Source: an uncultured Lachnospiraceae bacterium (GTDB lineage Bacteria; Bacillota; Clostridia; Lachnospirales; Lachnospiraceae). Taken from it: a stretch of DNA of 7,350 nt. The stretch is from NCBI GenBank assembly GCA_910577045.1, contig CAJTLB010000041.1, positions 1 through 7,350 of the forward strand, given 5' to 3'. A program made the position numbers and the translations under genes. Positions 6,012 through 7,350 of this stretch are shown here, in pieces; the stretch's first letter is position 1, and each line of letters begins with the position of its first letter. Under the pieces are notes generated by a model that made no database searches, was not told where the DNA came from, and saw nothing but the letters and a program-made list of their open reading frames with translations.

Positions 6012-7094
6012 TTATGTCCTTTCTGCCCTTTTTTCTATTGCTTCCCATAGACCATTTAAATATGCTGCCCCTAACGCACGATCGTACAAACCATAACCTG
6101 GACGGCCTGTCTCACCCCATATCATACGGCCATGGTCAGGCCTAATATAAGTATTTGGGCATGTCTCATAAACAGCCTTTACAATTTCATACATATCCAA
6201 ATCTCCTTCTGAGGAAAGATGGCTTGCCTCCCTAAAATGATGATAACCCAAATATTTTATATTTCGTATATGTAAACAGCCAATCCTTTTTTTCTCTCCA
6301 AAATATCGTATAATTGCTGGAATATCATTCTCTGGGTTTGAACCGAGAGAACCTGTACATAAACAGACAGTATTGTTAGGAGAATTATATAGATTAATAA
6401 TTTTATCAAAATCCTCCATTGTACAAGCAATCCGAGGAAGGCCAAATATCTGCCATGCTGGATCATCTGGATGGCATGCCATAACTACTCCACAGTCCTC
6501 ACATACAGGAATTACTCTTTCTAAAAAATATTTATAATTTTCTCTTAAACGATCTGGTGTTATTTCTTTATACTGGCATAATGTTTTTTCTAATTCTGCT
6601 AACCGTTCTGGTTCCCAGCCTGGAAGAGAAAAACCATTTGAATTTTCTGCAGTCTTTTTTACAATCTCCATTGGTGTCATTTCACCTAAATCTTTTTCAT
6701 TAAAATATAGGCTATTTGACCCATCTTCTGAAATAACATGGGCTAAATCAGTACGTAACCAATCAAATACAGGCATAAAATTATAAACAATTACTTTTAT
6801 CCCAAACTGGGCAAGGTTGCGAATTGTAATGCAGTAATTTTCTATATATTCCTCTCTGCTAGGAAGCCCCATTTTTATATCTTCATGGACATTTACACTT
6901 TCAATTACCTCACAGGCAAGCCCTGCATTATGTACTTGTCCAATATAGTCTGCGATTTCTTCTTCCGTCCATATCTCTCCAGCGGCCTTATTATCCAAAA
7001 CACCCATAATGCCACTTACTCCTGGAATCTGCTTAATTTGGCATAAAGAAATCCGATCACTTTTTTCACCAAACCAGCGAAATGTCATTTTCAT
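6012..7094 (-). CDS. uxuA: Mannonate dehydratase
   Basis: It removes water from D-mannonate to give 2-keto-3-deoxy-D-gluconate (EC 4.2.1.8), which KDG kinase and aldolase then feed into glycolysis. The protein has 360 residues, the normal length, and a TIM-barrel fold. The start MKMTFRWFGEKSD and GVSGIMGVLDN (25-35) are typical. The Mn-binding residues of the family can be placed at His208 (CHPDDP), Cys246 (CLCTGSLG), His275 (CLHIRNIK) and Asp320 (IRPDHGR); spacing agrees with the structurally known enzymes to within a residue or so. ATG 7094 has AGGAGG 8 nt upstream, which favours it over the second ATG at 7088. It is first in the minus-strand set uxuA-uxuB-azlC-azlD. I find no convincing promoter between it and the tRNA terminator. 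Confidence 0.95.
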   Translation of the reverse strand: MKMTFRWFGEKSDRISLCQIKQIPGVSGIMGVLDNKAAGEIWTEEEIADYIGQVHNAGLACEVIESVNVHEDIKMGLPSREEYIENYCITIRNLAQFGIKVIVYNFMPVFDWLRTDLAHVISEDGSNSLYFNEKDLGEMTPMEIVKKTAENSNGFSLPGWEPERLAELEKTLCQYKEITPDRLRENYKYFLERVIPVCEDCGVVMACHPDDPAWQIFGLPRIACTMEDFDKIINLYNSPNNTVCLCTGSLGSNPENDIPAIIRYFGEKKRIGCLHIRNIKYLGYHHFREASHLSSEGDLDMYEIVKAVYETCPNTYIRPDHGRMIWGETGRPGYGLYDRALGAAYLNGLWEAIEKRAERT

Positions 7095-7125
7095 ATTCTT
7101 TTCCTCCTATTTTATTTTTATATAG

Positions 7126-7165
7126 AAAAAAAGAACTTTTATCAGAATACCTGACAAAAAGTCCT
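7126..7165 (-). terminator. Rho-independent terminator after the tRNA-Asp/tRNA-Leu cluster
   Basis: On the minus strand AGGACTTTTTGTCAG pairs with CTGATAAAAGTTCTT around loop GTATT. The stem has 15 positions with one mismatch and three G-U pairs, and runs straight into seven Ts (7126-7132). It lies between tRNA-Leu and uxuA, about 30 nt before the uxuA start codon. Confidence 0.78.
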
Positions 7166-7180
7166 CTAAATTATGTAAAA

Positions 7181-7266
7181 TGCCGGCGACCGGGATCGAA
7201 CCGGTACGGGAGATTAGCCCCACAGGATTTTAAGTCCTGCGCGTCTGCCAGTTCCGCCACGCCGGC
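7181..7266 (-). tRNA. tRNA-Leu (anticodon TAA)
   Basis: This 86-nt class II tRNA has acceptor GCCGGCG/CGCCGGC, anticodon stem CAGGA/TCCTG around loop CTTAAAA, the long variable arm typical of Leu (GGGG...TCCC), and T arm ACCGG-TTCGATC-CCGGT. Discriminator is A and CCA is not encoded. It reads UUA and UUG. It lies 21 nt after tRNA-Asp, so the two are surely one transcript. Confidence 0.97.
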
Positions 7267-7287
7267 ATAATATTTATATAGTTTTAG

Positions 7288-7350
7288 CGACCCGGATGGG
7301 GTTCGAACCCACGACCTCCGCCGTGACAGGGCGGCGCTCTAACCAGCTGA
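7288..7350 (-). tRNA. tRNA-Asp (anticodon GTC), 5' end outside the window
   Basis: The D loop (CAGCTGGTTAGAGC) onward is present. The anticodon stem is CCGCC/GGCGG around CTGTCAC, the T arm GTGGG-TTCGAAC-CCCAT, then acceptor 3' strand CCGGGTC and discriminator G at 7288, with no encoded CCA. The acceptor 5' strand and the start of the D stem are cut off by the window edge. Confidence 0.93.

Noticed and set aside
3207..7266. Genomic island between tRNA genes
   Set aside because: No integrase and no direct repeat of a tRNA 3' end were seen, and the enclosed genes are ordinary metabolic genes.
7082..7270. 62-residue plus-strand ORF ending PQDFKSCASASSATPA
   Set aside because: It is the antisense of tRNA-Leu; the same artefact.

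Overview
The window looks like chromosomal DNA of a low-GC Gram-positive gut-type anaerobe, most likely a Lachnospiraceae/Clostridia member. This rests on strong AGGAGG-type ribosome sites, sigma-A-type promoters, tRNA genes with no encoded CCA, a Clostridia-type Rpn nuclease, and a uxuA-uxuB pair resembling those of gut Clostridia. The assignment is by recognition of protein style, not by a search.

Left part (1-2143) is a graveyard of mobile DNA. On the minus strand lies an Rpn-family PD-(D/E)XK nuclease gene broken by one in-frame amber codon exactly where the family has a conserved Trp. Next to it, on the plus strand, are two pieces of an IS91-like Y2 (HUH) transposase. They are separated by a twice-deleted IS3-family remnant (start of OrfA fused to the HTH part of OrfB, then a jump to the HSDQGSQYT motif). 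The IS3 remnant keeps a good promoter, a leader hairpin and a ribosome site, so a 121-residue DNA-binding-type protein could still be made.

Middle part (2144-3330) holds an intact, very acidic 223-residue protein of unknown function, then a 138-bp imperfect palindrome with perfect 22-bp ends. After these comes a tRNA-Arg(ACG) gene with a textbook promoter and terminator.

Right part (3353-7094) is one tight minus-strand gene set transcribed uxuA-uxuB-azlC-azlD. UxuB reduces D-fructuronate to D-mannonate and UxuA dehydrates mannonate to 2-keto-3-deoxygluconate, so the pair is the middle of the glucuronate catabolic route. AzlC and AzlD form a branched-chain amino-acid exporter and are an unexpected tail to this operon. 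The set lies directly downstream of a minus-strand tRNA cluster, tRNA-Asp(GTC) (cut by the window edge) and tRNA-Leu(TAA), from which it is separated by a terminator.

The clearest points for follow-up are the long palindrome, the unknown acidic gene, the amber-interrupted nuclease and the IS3 remnant that may still be expressed. I see no CRISPR array, toxin-antitoxin pair or complete defence system.
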